Source: Anthopleura xanthogrammica (Eukaryota; Cnidaria; Anthozoa; Actiniaria; Actiniidae). From it: 64,000 nt of DNA. Position 1 is the first letter of the stretch; each line of letters begins with the position of its first letter. This document shows, one piece after another, positions 34,278 to 47,894 of this stretch. The stretch lies in assembly GCA_964019055.1 (NCBI GenBank), contig OZ025220.1:5211620-5275619 (forward strand). Direction: 5' to 3'. The notes beneath the pieces are model-generated. The model had not been told where the DNA came from, searched no databases, and saw only the letters and a program-made list of their open reading frames with translations. A program made the translations under genes and the position numbers.

Positions 34278-35798
34278 AGTCACCCCAAGGAGACCCTCTT
34301 ACAACCTGACCATGCATATTAATATAATCAATAGAAGCCAAAGTTTCACGCTATCTTGTTAGTAATTACACAGAGCCTTGAAGGTCACTTGTGAGTGAAA
34401 TGCAAATCAAAACCGTACACTCTGGGTCTCTTGCAATTTGTTTGGTTTGTTTTGTTTTCACTGCTAATAATAACTCCTAAGATATACGCATGCGCGTGCT
34501 TAGTGTGCTTTTGCATATCTCACATGATAACAGACAACTGCTTCCTGTCAAAGGATTTTTAGGGATAAGATAATAAAAAGTTGCGAGTTCTGATTTTTAT
34601 CCCTAGCTGATCAGTGCCTACATCGAGAATGGTTTTTGAATACACGTCCCACATGGAAAGAAGTAGCCATAGCGGGAAAACCATCAAAGACACTAGCGGC
34701 ATTTTGGGTGTGCTGGTCATAGCAAGGGGTTAATCATCTACGGTCTAGGGGCCGACTAACCTCTCCCTTAGGCTTCGGCCGAGCTTCCTGATCAGTCAGT
34801 AATGTCCTCCCGGGATAGCGGTGTTGGGGTCGAAATCTCCAGCCTAGCCGTAAGTCCATACGATGCTTCAGCACTCGATGTCTGGAAGTATGGTCCTGGT
34901 TAATAAATAAATAAAAATAAATCAATTCACAATACGTGAGACTTCCAATTCGAAAAGCACAAGAAAAATCCTAAAGGCGCGTTTTGCTTCTAGTAGATTT
35001 TTTTTCTGACCATACTAGCAGTTTTTTCAATGCCCGTTATAAATTCCCTGACGTCTTGCCAAAGACTTTCGAAAGTGCGATTTTAAGAGGCATTTGCGAC
35101 ATATTTATTGCATTAAAATTACGACAATTTTGCACAGTCTGGCTATGAAAAAGAAGAGAAAAGGCCTTTCTGATATAATTCAATCTACAAAACGTGAGCC
35201 TTCCGATTCGAAAAGGACAAGAAAAATCCTAAAGGCGCTTTTTTCTGACCATACTTGCAGTTTTTTCGATGCCCGTTATAAAAACACTGACTTCTTGCCA
35301 AAGTTCCTTGAACGCATGATTTAAATGCCGATATCAAGCAGATTTGTAGTGATTCTTGGGCATACACTGCGTTTCAAAAAGTAGACTACAAGATTAAGGG
35401 AAATTTGAATATTATTGAGCAAAACCCTGCTTATTAAGGTACCAGACCGAAATACGGTATGTTTTGATACACCCATTAACAAAAGAGTGAAACTCTATCA
35501 GAGAATACAATACAATAGCTCCTTTTCTGATACGTTCTTCCAATCTGTTTCAGATACATTCCAAAACCTTTAACCTTACTTCTAAATGTGAATTTCAATT
35601 CTTTTTCTTTAACCCGAAATTAACACAGTTCAATAAAGATTGTAATACCGCTTTTCATCATCTTCATACTTCACTGATAGAGTTTCACTGTGTTAATTTA
35701 GGGTTAAAGAAAAAGAATTGAAAATTCACATTTAGAAGTAAGGTAAAAAGTTTTGGAATGTATCTCAAACAGATTGGAAGAACGTATCAGAAAAGGAA
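34278..35798 (+). repeat. Unit 2 right module
   Basis: Cassette at 34708-34921. It carries one base typical of left-arm cassettes (CACTCGATG rather than CAATCGATG), the only right cassette to do so. That is a likely trace of exchange between inverted arms. The block at 35094-35324 has several private changes. Confidence 0.88.
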
Positions 35799-38700
35799 CT
35801 AGTGTACACGACATGGATTGGATAGGCGCATCAGAATAGGAATGTAAACGAGATGGATAGAATAAGCCTATCAGAATAGGAATGTGTATGAGATGGATTG
35901 GATGGGCGTATCAGAATAGGAATGTACGCGAGATAGATTGGAAGGGCCTATCAGAATAGGAATATTAATGTACACGAGATGGATTGGATGGGCCTATCAG
36001 AATAGGAATATTAATGTACACGAGATGGATTGGATGGGCCTATCAGAATAGGAATATTAATGTACACGAGATGGATTGGATGGGCCTATCAGAATAGGAA
36101 TATTAATGTACACGAGATGGATTGGATGGGCCTATCAGAATAGGAATATTAATGTACACGAGATGGATTGGATGGGCCTATCAGAATAAGTATGTACACG
36201 AGATGGATTGGATGGGCCTATCAGAATAAGAATGTACACAAGATGGATTGGATAGGTGTATCAGAATAAGAATGTACACCAGATGGATTGGATGGGTGTA
36301 TCAGAATAAGTATGTACACGAGATGGATTGGATGGGTGTAACAGAATAAGAATGTACACGAGATAGATTGGATGGGCCTATCAGAATAATAATGTACACG
36401 AGATAGATTGGATAGGTGTATCAGAATAAGAATGTACACGAGATGGATTGGATGGGTGTATCAGAATAAGAATGTACACGAGATAGATTGGATGGGTGTA
36501 TCAGAATAAGTATGTACACGAGATGGATTGGATGGGTGTATCAGAATAAGTATGTGCACGAGATGGATTGGATGGGTGTATCAGAATAAAAATGTACACG
36601 AGAGGGATTGGATGGGGGTATCAGAATAAGAACTTACACGTATGGATTGGATGGGTGTATCAGAATAAGTATGTACACGAGATGGATTGGATGGGCCTAT
36701 CAGAATAAGAATGTACACAAGATGGATTGGATAGGTATATCAGAATAAGAATGTACACCAGATGGATTGGATGGGTGTATCAGAATAAGTATGTACACGA
36801 GATGGATTGGATGGGTGTATCAGAATAAGAATGTACACGAGATAGATTGGATGGGCCTATCAGAATAAGAATGTACACCAGATGGATTGGATGGGTGTAT
36901 CAGAATAAGTATGTACACGAGATGGATTGGATGGGTGTAACAGAATAAGAATGTACACGAGATAGATTGGATGGGCCTATCAGAATAATAATGTACACGA
37001 GATAGATTGGATAGGTGTATCAGAATAAGAATGTACACGAGATGGATTGGATGGGTGTATCAGAATAAGTATGTACACGAGATGGATTGGATGGGTGTAT
37101 CAGAATAAGTATGTACACGAGATGGATTGGATGGGTGTATCAGAATAAGTATGTGCACGAGATGGATTGGATGGGTGTATCAGAATAAAAATGTACACGA
37201 GAGGGATTGGATGGGGGTATCAGAATAAGAACTTACACGTATGGATTGGATGGGTGTATCAGAATAAGTATGTACACGAGATGGATTGGATGGGCCTATC
37301 AGAATAAGAATGTACACAAGATGGATTGGATAGGTGTATCAGAATAAGAATGTACACCAGATGGATTGGATGGGTGTATCAGAATAAGTATGTACACGAG
37401 ATGGATTGGATGGGTGTATCAGAATAAGAATGTACACGAGATAGATTGGATGGGCCTATCAGAATAAGAATGTACACCAGATGGATTGGATGGGTGTATC
37501 AGAATAATAATGTACAGGAGATGGATTGGATGGGTGTATCAGAATAAGTATGTACACGAGATGGATTGGATGGGTGCATCAGAATAAGAATGTACAAGAA
37601 ATGGATTGGATGGGTGCATCAGAATAAGAATGTACAAGAGATGGATTGGATGGGTGCATCAGAATAAGAATGTACAAGAGATGGATTGGATGGGTGTATC
37701 AGAATAATAATGTACACGAGATGTTTGGATGGGTGTATCAGAATAAGAATGTACACGAGATAGATTGGATGGGTGCATCAGAATAAGAATGTACAAGAGA
37801 TGGATTGGATGGGTGTATCAGAATAATAATGTACACGAGATGTTTGGATGGGCCTATCAGAATAAGAATGTACACGAGATAGATTGGATGGGTGTATCAG
37901 AATAATAATGTACACGAGATGGATTGGATGGGTGCATCAGAATAAGAATGTACACGAGATGGATTGGATGGGCCTATCAAAATAGGAATAAGAATGTACA
38001 CGAGATGGATTGGATGGGCCTATCAGAATAGGAATATTAATGTACACGAGATGGATTGGATGGGCCTATCAGAATAGGAATATTAATGTACACGAGATGG
38101 ATTGGATGGGTGTATCAGAATAAGTATGTACACGAGATGGATTGGATGGGCCTATCAGAATAAGAATGTACACAAGATGGATTGGATAGGTGTATCAGAA
38201 TAAGAATGTACACCAGATGGATTGGATGGGTGTATCAGAATAAGTATGTACACGAGATGGATTGGATGGGTGTATCAGAATAAGAATGTACACGAGATAG
38301 ATTTGATGGGCCTATCAGAATAAGAATGTACACGAGATGGATTGGATGGGCCTATCACAATAGGAATATTAATGTACACGAGATGGATTGGATGGGCCTA
38401 TCAGAATAGGAATATTAATGTACACGAGATGGATTGGATGGGTGTATCAGAATAAGTATGTACACGAGATGGATTGGATGGGCCTATCAGAATAAGAATG
38501 TACACAAGATGGATTGGATAGGTGTATCAGAATAAGAATGTACACGAGATGGATTGGATGGGTGTATCAGAATAAGTATGTACACGAGATGGATTGGATG
38601 GGTGTATCAGAATAAGAATGTACACGAGATAGATTGGATGGGTGCATCAGAATAAGAATGTACACGAGATAGATTGGATGGGCCTATCAGAATAAGAATG

Positions 38701-39127
38701 TACACGAGATGGATTGGATGGGCCTATCACAATAGGAATATTAATGTACACGAGATGGATTGGATGGGCCTATCAGAATAGGAATATTAATGTACACGAG
38801 ATGGATTGGATGGGTGTATCAGAATAAGTATGTACACGAGATGGATTGGATGGGCCTATCAGAATAAGAATGTACACAAGATGGATTGGATAGGTGTATC
38901 AGAATAAGAATGTACACGAGATGGATTGGATGGGTGTATCAGAATAAGAATGTACAAGAGATGGATTGGATGGGTGCATCAGAATAAGAATGTACAAGAG
39001 ATGGATTGGATGGGTGCATCAGAATAAGAATGTACAAGAGATGGATTGGATGGGTATATGAGAATAAGAATGTACACGAGATGGATTGGATGGGTGCATC
39101 AGAATAAAAATGTACACGAGATGGATT
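35799..39127 (+). repeat. Unit 2 40/46-bp array, expanded to 3.3 kb
   Basis: More than twice the usual length. It contains an internal ~599-bp direct duplication: the private variants GAGGGATTGGATGGGGG and AACTTACACGTATGG occur at 36602 and 37201. Monomers with 38-bp spacing (GAGATGTTTGG) occur near 37720 and 37840. Confidence 0.95.
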
Positions 39128-40096
39128 CGAACTTTTGTAGGCAGAAGTGATTTATTTCGCATTGAATTAAACTCAGTACTAAATTTACTACGTTTAGTTA
39201 ACGGGCAACTGCAAATATATAAGGGGGGACTTACCTATTTACCAGCCACTGTTGCTAAAGAAAGGATTTAAATCTCTAAAAGGTTTTTTATTATTTTACT
39301 TTAAACAATATTTAATACATGACCCAAAATGCATTTCGGTCTTGGAATGTACTATTCAGTATGCAGTACTAGGCATTCAACGTTTTTTTGAAATAGCTGT
39401 ATATATATATTATTTTAGCAATATCTGGTAGCCTAGGATCAGTTATAATCAAGAACTAGAGGGAAAACCTTTTTCTCGTCCATCCATATATATCTTTAGG
39501 TCGTAAAATATCCCTCAGTTCTATGATCGTGTACATGTTCAAAGTAAACAAAAATCACTTCTATGTCTTGCTTTAGTTTGATGCAATTTGTTAAACATAA
39601 AGCCTTGAAGTATCGGATATTAATAAATAATTTTTATATTTTTTTTCACTTTTTTTAGACCTAAAAAATTTTTCTTGCGCTTTTCGAATTGGAAGTCTCA
39701 GGTTTTGTAGATTGAATTATTTTTATTTATTTATTAACCAGGACCATACTTCCAGACATCGAGTGCTGAAGCATCGTATGGACTTACGGCTAGGCTGGAG
39801 ATTTCGGCCCCAACACCGCTATCCCGGGAGGACCTTACTGACTGATCAGGAAGCTCGTCCGAAGCCTAAGGGAGAGATTAGTTGGCCCCTAGACCGTAGA
39901 TGATTAACCCCTTGCTATGACCAGCACACCTAGTATGTCTCTTGTGTCGCTAATCGTTTTGCTGCTATGGTTATTTCTTTCCATGTGGGATGTATTATAA
40001 AAAATGCAGCCGCAACTTATACAGAGATCAGCTAGCGGCAAAAATCAGAACTGAGTTTTTATTGTCTTATTTAATAAAATGCTTTGACAGGACGCA
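39128..40096 (+). repeat. Unit 3 left module
   Basis: Cassette at 39718-39929. ACTCAGTACT in the spacer is shared with unit 7 only. Confidence 0.85.
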
Positions 40097-41302
40097 GGAT
40101 ATGATTGGATCCTCCAGGATATGATTGGATACTCCAGGATATGATTGGATCCTCTAGGATATGATTGGATCCTCCAGGATATGATTGGATCCTCCAGGAT
40201 ACGATTGAATCCTCCAGGATATGATTGGATATTCCAGGATATGATTGGATACTCCAGGATATGATTGGATATTCCAGGATATGATTGGATATTCCAGGAT
40301 AGGATTGGATACTCCAGGATAGGATTGGATCCTCCAGGATAGGATTGGATCCTCCAGGATAGGATTGGATCCTCCAGGATATGATTGGATCCTCCAGGAT
40401 ATTTAGTAAATAAACCCCTCCTGGCGGCTGGGATATCGGCTGATAATGTCCGAGGATGAGAAATGGTCCGAAAAAAGAACATTTGGCCGAGAAGCGAAGC
40501 TTCGAGGGCAAATGTGATATTTTGAGGACCATTTCTCATCCAAGGACATTATCAGCCGATATTCCAGTGAGCCAGAGGGGGTTTATTTATTTTATAACCC
40601 AACGACTTCACTGAAATGAATTCAGCAAACTGCATCGACTCGTCATCTCCAGAGTTTTCAAAAAATAATTCTCTCTGGTCTCCAAGCTAGATATAAAAAC
40701 AATTATTTTGGTAAATGAAAGCTGTTTGACATTGAACTATTCTATTGTTTGACATTTGTTGTCGAATTCTTTGTTGGTTTTTAGTAGTTTATAAAAACAA
40801 TTTCGAAAACAAAACAAAAACTTCATTCACGAAACATGGATGCTTACCATTGAAGACATTTACAGTATATTTTGTTGATTTTTTCGTGTTTCCTGCCGTA
40901 GTTTTCTCAACCAGTCTTTGTATTTTACTCTCACTTGTTTGTAAAAAGCGAGTTTCTTTGTTTTCCGTGTTTTTTCTTTTCTTTTTTAACGTTTTTACCT
41001 TCTGCTGGACGAATATCACTTCGGACGGGGGATATCGCCCGATACCCGTCCTGCACGTGACCCATTTGAACCAATGACAGCGCGCGAAAATTCATCGTTG
41101 GGTTATAAGAATGGATATTCCAGGATATGATTGGATCCTCCAGGATTAGATTGGATAGTCCAGGATATGACTGGATCCTCACAGAATACGATAGGATACT
41201 CCTTGATAGGATTGGATCCTCCAGGATATGATTGGATCCTCCAGAATATGATTGGATCCTCCAGAATATGATTGGATCCTCCAGAATATGATTGGATACT
41301 CA
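40097..41302. repeat. Unit 3 20-bp satellite, split by an insertion
   Basis: Left part 40097-40402, right part 41109-41302. The right part begins GAATGGATATTCC, which matches the founder sequence at 25490-25502. The original unbroken site was therefore GGATATGAATGG. Confidence 0.95.
40403..41108 (+). mobile_element. 706-bp insertion in the 20-bp satellite, unit 3
   Basis: The left end TTAGTAAATAAACCCCTCC opens a ~200-bp imperfect palindrome. Its stem is GATATCGGCTGATAATGTCC, its inner hairpin is AGAAGCGAAGCTTCG, and it closes near 40600 with GGTTTATTTATTTTATAACCC. A second pair, TTATAACCCAACGA (about 40593) and TCGTTGGGTTATAA (the right end), delimits the remaining ~515 bp. The right end carries CACGTG, ACCAATGACAG and GCGCGAAA, which resemble E-box, CCAAT and E2F sites. 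A 110-codon frame (40745-41077) shows no domain. No target-site duplication is clear. Probably a non-autonomous DNA transposon. Confidence 0.85.
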
Positions 41303-42823
41303 GTCACCCCAAGGAGACCCTCTTACAACCTGACCATGCATATTAATATAATCAATAGAAGCCAAAGTTTCACGCTATCTTGTTAGTAATTACACAGAGC
41401 CCTGAAGGTCACTTGTGAGTGAAATGCAAATCAAAACCGTACACTCTGGGTCTCTTGCAATTTGTTTGGTTTGTTTTGTTTTCACTGCTGATAATAACTC
41501 CTAAGATATACGCATGCGCGTGCTTAGTGTGCTTTTGCATATCTCACATGATAACAGACAACTGCTTCCTGTCAAAGGATTTTTAGGGATAAGATAATAA
41601 AAAGTTGCGAGTTCTGATTTTTATCCCTAGCTGATCAGTGCCTACATCGAGAATGGTTTTTGAATACACGTCCCACATGGAAAGAAGTAGCCATAGCGGG
41701 AAAACCATCAAAGACACTAGCGGCATTTTGGGTGTGCTGGTCATAGCAAGGGGTTAATCATCTACGGTCTAGGGGCCGACTAACCTCTCCCTTAGGCTTC
41801 GGCCGAGCTTCCTGATCAGTCAGTAATGTCCTCCCGGGATAGCGGTGTTGGGGTCGAAATCTCCAGCCTAGCCGTAAGTCCATACGATGCTTCAGCAATC
41901 GATGTCTGGAAGTATGGTCCTGGTTAATAAATAAATAAAAACAAATCAATTCACAATACGTGAGACTTCCGATTCGAAAAGCACAAGAAAAATCCTAAAG
42001 GCGCGTTTTGCTTCTAGTAGATTTTTTTTTCTGACCATACTAGCAGTTTTTTCAATGCCCGTTATAAATTCCCTGACGTCTTGCCAAAGACTTTCGAAAG
42101 TGCGATTTTAAGAGGCATTTGCGACATATTTATTGCATTAAAAGTATGACAATTTTGCACATTCTGGCTATGAAAAAGAAGAGAAAATACCTTACTGATA
42201 TAATTCAATCTACAAAACGTGAGCCTTCCGATTCGAAAAGGACAAGAAAAATCCTAACTGCGCTTTTTTCTGACCATACTTGCAGTTTTTTTGATGCCCG
42301 TTATAAAAACACTGACTTCTTGCCAAAGTTTCTTGAACGCATGATTTAAATGCTGATATCAAGCAGATTTGTAGTGATTGTTGGACATACACTGCGTTTC
42401 AAAAAGTAGACTACAAGATTAAGGGAAATTTGAATATTATTGAGCAAAACCCTGCTTATAAGGGTACCAGACCGAAATACGGTATGTTTTGATACACCCA
42501 TTAACAAAAGAGTGAAACTCTATCAGAGAATACAATACAATAGCTCCTTTTCTGATACGTTCTTCCAATCTGTTTCAGATACATTCCAAAACTTTTTACC
42601 TTACTTCTAAATGTGAATTTCAATTCTTTTTCTTTAACCCGAAATTAACACAGTTCAATAAAGATTGTAATACCGCTTTTCATCATCTTCATACTTCACT
42701 GATAGAGTTTCCCTGTGTTAATTTAGGGTTAAAGAAAAAGAATTGAAAATTCACATTTAGAAGTAAGGTAAAAAGTTTTGGAATGTATCTCAAACAGATT
42801 GGAAGAACGTATCAGAAAAGGAA
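41303..42823 (+). repeat. Unit 3 right module
   Basis: Cassette at 41732-41945. Markers CCCTGAAGG and CTGATAATAAC are shared with the founder and unit 4. CTAACTGCGC appears in the duplicated block. Confidence 0.88.
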
Positions 42824-44218
42824 CTAGTGTACACGACATGGATTGGATAGGCGCATCAGAATAGGAATGTAAACGAGATGGATAGAATAAGCCTATCAGA
42901 ATAGGAATGTGTATGAGATGGATTGGATGGACGTATCAGAATAGGAATGTACGCGAGATAGATTGGAAGGGCCTATCAGAATAGGAATATTAATGTACAC
43001 GAGATGGATTGGATGGGCCTATCAGAATAGGAATATTAATATACACGAGATGGATTGGATGGGCCTATCAAAATAGGAATAAGAATGTACACGAGATGGA
43101 TTGGATGGGCCTATCAGAATAGGAATATTAATGTACACGAGATGGATTGGATGGGCCTATCAGAATAGGAATATTAATGTACACGAGATGGATTGGATGG
43201 GTGTATCAGAATAAGTATGTACACGAGATGGATTGGATGGGCCTATCAGAATAAGAATGTACACAAGATGGATTGGATAGGTGTATCAGAATAAGAATGT
43301 ACACCAGATGGATTGGATGGGTGTATCAGAATAAGTATGTACACGAGATGGATTGGATGGGTGTATCAGAATAAGAATGTACACGAGATAGATTGGATGG
43401 GCCTATCAGAATAAGAATGTACACGAGATGGATTGGATGGGCCTATCACAGTAGGAATATTAATGTACACGAGATGGATTGGATGGGCCTATCAGAATAG
43501 GAATATTAATGTACACGAGATGGATTGGATGGGTGTATCAGAATAAGTATGTACACGAGATGGATTGGATGGGCCTATCAGAATAAGAATGTACACAAGA
43601 TGGATTGGATAGGTGTATCAGAATAAGAATGTACACGAGATGGATTGGATGGGTGTATCAGAATAAGTATGTACACGAGATGGATTGGATGGGTGTATCA
43701 GAATAAGAATGTACACGAGATAGATTGGATGGGTGCATCAGAATAAGAATGTACACGAGATAGATTGGATGGGCCTATCAGAATAAGAATGTACACGAGA
43801 TGGATTGGATGGGCCTATCACAATAGGAATATTAATGTACACGAGATGGATTGGATGGGCCTATCAGAATAGGAATATTAATGTACACGAGATGGATTGG
43901 ATGGGTGTATCAGAATAAGTATGTACACGAGATGGATTGGATGGGCCTATCAGAATAAGAATGTACACAAGATGGATTGGATAGGTGTATCAGAATAAGA
44001 ATGTACACGAGATGGATTGGATGGGTGTATCAGAATAAGAATGTACAAGAGATGGATTGGATGGGTGCATCAGAATAAGAATGTACAAGAGATGGATTGG
44101 ATGGGTGCATCAGAATAAGAATGTACAAGAGATGGATTGGATGGGTATATGAGAATAAGAATGTACACGAGATGGATTGGATGGGTGTATCAGAATAAAA
44201 ATGTACACGAGATGGATT
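42824..44218 (+). repeat. Unit 3 40/46-bp array
   Basis: 1395 bp. The ACACAAGATGG variant recurs at about 43261, 43593 and 43965, so higher-order spacing is 332 and 372 bp (sums of 40- and 46-bp monomers). Confidence 0.95.
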
Positions 44219-45187
44219 CGAACTTTTGTAGGCAGAAGTGATTTATTTCGCATTGAATTAAACTCGGTACTAAATTTACTACGTTTAGTTAACGGGCAAC
44301 TGCAAATATATAAGGGGGGACTTACCTATTTACCAGCCACTGTTGCTAAAGAAAGGATTTAAATCTCTAAAAGGTTTTTTATTATTTTACTTTAAACAAT
44401 ATTTAATACATGACCCAAAATGCATTTCGGTCTTGGAATGTACTATTCAGTATGCAGTACTAGGCATTCAACGTTTTTTTGAAATAGCTGTATATATATA
44501 TTATTTTAGCAATATCTGGTAGCCTAGGATCAGTTATAATCAAGAACTAGAGGGAAAACCTTTTTCTCGTCCATCCATATATATCTTTAGGTCGTAAAAT
44601 ATCCCTCAGTTCTATGATCGTGTACATGTTCAAAGTAAACAAAAATCACTTCTATGTCTTGCTTTAGTTTGATGCAATTTGTTAAACATAAAGCCTTGAA
44701 GTATCGGATATTAATAAATAATTTTTATATTTTTTTTCACTTTTTTTAGACCTAAAAAATTTTTCTTGCGCTTTTCGAATTGGAAGTCTCAGGTTTTGTA
44801 GATTGAATTATTTTTATTTATTTATTAACCAGGACCATACTTCCAGACATCGAGTGCTGAAGCATCGTATGGACTTACGGCTAGGCTGGAGATTTCGGCC
44901 CCAACACCGCTATCCCGGGAGGACCTTACTGACTGATCAGGAAGCTCGTCCGAAGCCTAAGGGAGAGATTAGTTGGCCCCTAGACCGTAGATGATTAACC
45001 CCTTGCTATGACCAGCACACCTAGTATGTCTCTTGTGTCGCTAATCGTTTTGCTGCTATGGTTATTTCTTTCCATGTGGGATGTATTATAAAAAATGCAG
45101 CCGCAACTTATACAGAGATCAGCTAGCGGCAAAAATCAGAACTGAGTTTTTATTGTCTTATTTAATAAAATGCTTTGACAGGACGCA
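44219..45187 (+). repeat. Unit 4 left module
   Basis: Cassette at 44809-45020. Essentially the same as unit 3 apart from single bases. Confidence 0.85.
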
Positions 45188-46373
45188 GGATATGATTGGA
45201 TCCTCCAGGATATGATTGGATACTCCAGGATATGATTGGATCCTCTAGGATATGATTGGATCCTCCAGGATATGATTGGATCCTCCAGGATACGATTGAA
45301 TCCTCCAGGATATGATTGGATATTCCAGGATATGATTGGATACTCCAGGATATGATTGGATATTCCAGGATATGATTGGATATTCCAGGATAGGATTGGA
45401 TACTCCAGGATAGGATTGGATCCTCCAGGATAGGATTGGATCCTCCAGGATATGATTGGATCCTCCAGGATATTTAGTAAATAAACCCCTCCTGGCGGCT
45501 GGGATATCGGCTGATAATGTCCGAGGATGAGAAATGGTCCGAAAAAAGAACATTTGGCCGAGAAGCGAAGCTTCGAGGGCAAATGTGATATTTTGAGGAC
45601 CATTTCTCATCCAAGGACATTATCAGCCGATATTCCAGTGAGCCAGAGGGGGTTTATTTATTTTATAACCCAACGACTTCACTGAAATGAATTCAGCAAA
45701 CTGCATCGACTCGTCATCTCCAGAGTTTTCAAAAAATAATTCTCTCTGGTCTCCAAGCTAGATATAAAAACAATTATTTTGGTAAATGAAAGCTGTTTGA
45801 CATTGAACTATTCTATTGTTTGACATTTGTTGTCGAATTCTTTGTTGGTTTTTAGTAGTTTATAAAAACAATTTCGAAAACAAAACAAAAACTTCATTCA
45901 CGAAACATGGATGCTTACCATTGAAGACATTTACAGTATATTTTGTTGATTTTTTCGTGTTTCCTGCCGTAGTTTTCTCAAACAGTCTTTGTATTTTACT
46001 CTCACTTGTTTGTAAAAAGCGAGTTTCTTTGTTTTCCGTGTTTTTTCTTTTCTTTTTTAACGTTTTTACCTTCTGCTGGACGAATATCACTTCGGACGGG
46101 GGATATCGCCCGATACCCGTCCTGCACGTGACCCATTTGAACCAATGACAGCGCGCGAAAATTCATCGTTGGGTTATAAGAATGGATATTCCAGGATATG
46201 ATTGGATCCTCCAGGATTAGATTGGATAGTCCAGGATATGACTGGATCCTCACAGAATACGATAGGATACTCCTTGATAGGATTGGATCCTCCAGGATAT
46301 GATTGGATCCTCCAGAATATGATTGGATCCTCCAGAATATGATTGGATCCTCCAGAATATGATTGGATACTCA
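45188..46373. repeat. Unit 4 20-bp satellite, split by an insertion
   Basis: Left part 45188-45473, one monomer shorter than unit 3. Right part 46180-46373. Confidence 0.95.
45474..46179 (+). mobile_element. 706-bp insertion, unit 4
   Basis: Same length, ends and insertion point as in unit 3. TCAAACAGTC replaces TCAACCAGTC at about 45980, a variant shared with unit 6. Confidence 0.85.
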
Positions 46374-47894
46374 GTCACCCCAAGGAGACCCTCTTACAAC
46401 CTGACCATGCATATTAATATAATCAATAGAAGCCAAAGTTTCACGCTATCTTGTTAGTAATTACACAGAGCCCTGAAGGTCACTTGTGAGTGAAATGCAA
46501 ATCAAAACCGTACACTCTGGGTCTCTTGCAATTTGTTTGGTTTGTTTTGTTTTCACTGCTGATAATAACTCCTAAGATATACGCATGCGCGTGCTTAGTG
46601 TGCTTTTGCATATCTCACATGATAACAGACAACTGCTTCCTGTCAAAGGATTTTTAGGGATAAGATAATAAAAAGTTGCGAGTTCTGATTTTTATCCCTA
46701 GCTGATCAGTGCCTACATCGAGAATGGTTTTTGAATACACGTCCCACATGGAAAGAAGTAGCCATAGCGGGAAAACCATCAAAGACACTAGCGGCATTTT
46801 GGGTGTGCTGGTCATAGCAAGGGGTTAATCATCTACGGTCTAGGGGCCGACTAACCTCTCCCTTAGGCTTCGGCCGAGCTTCCTGATCAGTCAGTAATGT
46901 CCTCCCGGGATAGCGGTGTTGGGGTCGAAATCTCCAGCCTAGCCGTAAGTCCATACGATGCTTCAGCAATCGATGTCTGGAAGTATGGTCCTGGTTAATA
47001 AATAAATAAAAACAAATCAATTCACAATACGTGAGACTTCCGATTCGAAAAGCACAAGAAAAATCCTAAAGGCGCGTTTTGCTTCTAGTAGATTTTTTTT
47101 TCTGACCATACTAGCAGTTTTTTCAATGCCCGTTATAAATTCCCTGACGTCTTGCCAAAGACTTTCGAAAGTGCGATTTTAAGAGGCATTTGCGACATAT
47201 TTATTGCATTAAAAGTATGACAATTTTGCACATTCTGGCTATGAAAAAGAAGAGAAAATACCTTACTGATATAATTCAATCTACAAAACGTGAGCCTTCC
47301 GATTCGAAAAGGACAAGAAAAATCCTAACTGCGCGTTTTTCTGACCATACTTGCAGTTTTTTCGATGCCCGTTATAAAAACACTGACTTCTTGCCAAAGT
47401 TTCTTGAACGCATGATTTAAATGCTGATATCAAGCAGATTTGTAGTGATTGTTGGACATACACTGCGTTTCAAAAAGTAGACTACAAGATTAAGGGAAAT
47501 TTGAATATTATTGAGCAAAACCCTGCTTATAAGGGTACCAGACCGAAATACGGTATGTTTTGATACACCCATTAACAAAAGAGTGAAACTCTATCAGAGA
47601 ATACAATACAATAGCTCCTTTTCTGATACGTTCTTCCAATCTGTTTCAGATACATTCCAAAACTTTTTACCTTACTTCTAAATGTGAATTTCAATACTTT
47701 TTCTTTAACCCGAAATTAACACAGTTCAATAAAGATTGTAATACCGCTTTTCATCATCTTCATACTTCACTGATAGAGTTTCCCTGTGTTAATTTAGGGT
47801 TAAAGAAAAAGAATTGAAAATTCACATTTAGAAGTAAGGTAAAAAGTTTTGGAATGTATCTCAAACAGATTGGAAGAACGTATCAGAAAAGGAA
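46374..47894 (+). repeat. Unit 4 right module
   Basis: Cassette at 46803-47016. CTAACTGCGCG in the duplicated block is shared with units 5 and 6. Confidence 0.88.

Noticed and set aside
40745..41077. 110-codon frame inside the 706-bp insertion
   Set aside because: Low-complexity F/V-rich translation overlapping a frame on the opposite strand, with no domain, and not evident in the diverged copy at 20.8-21.35 kb.
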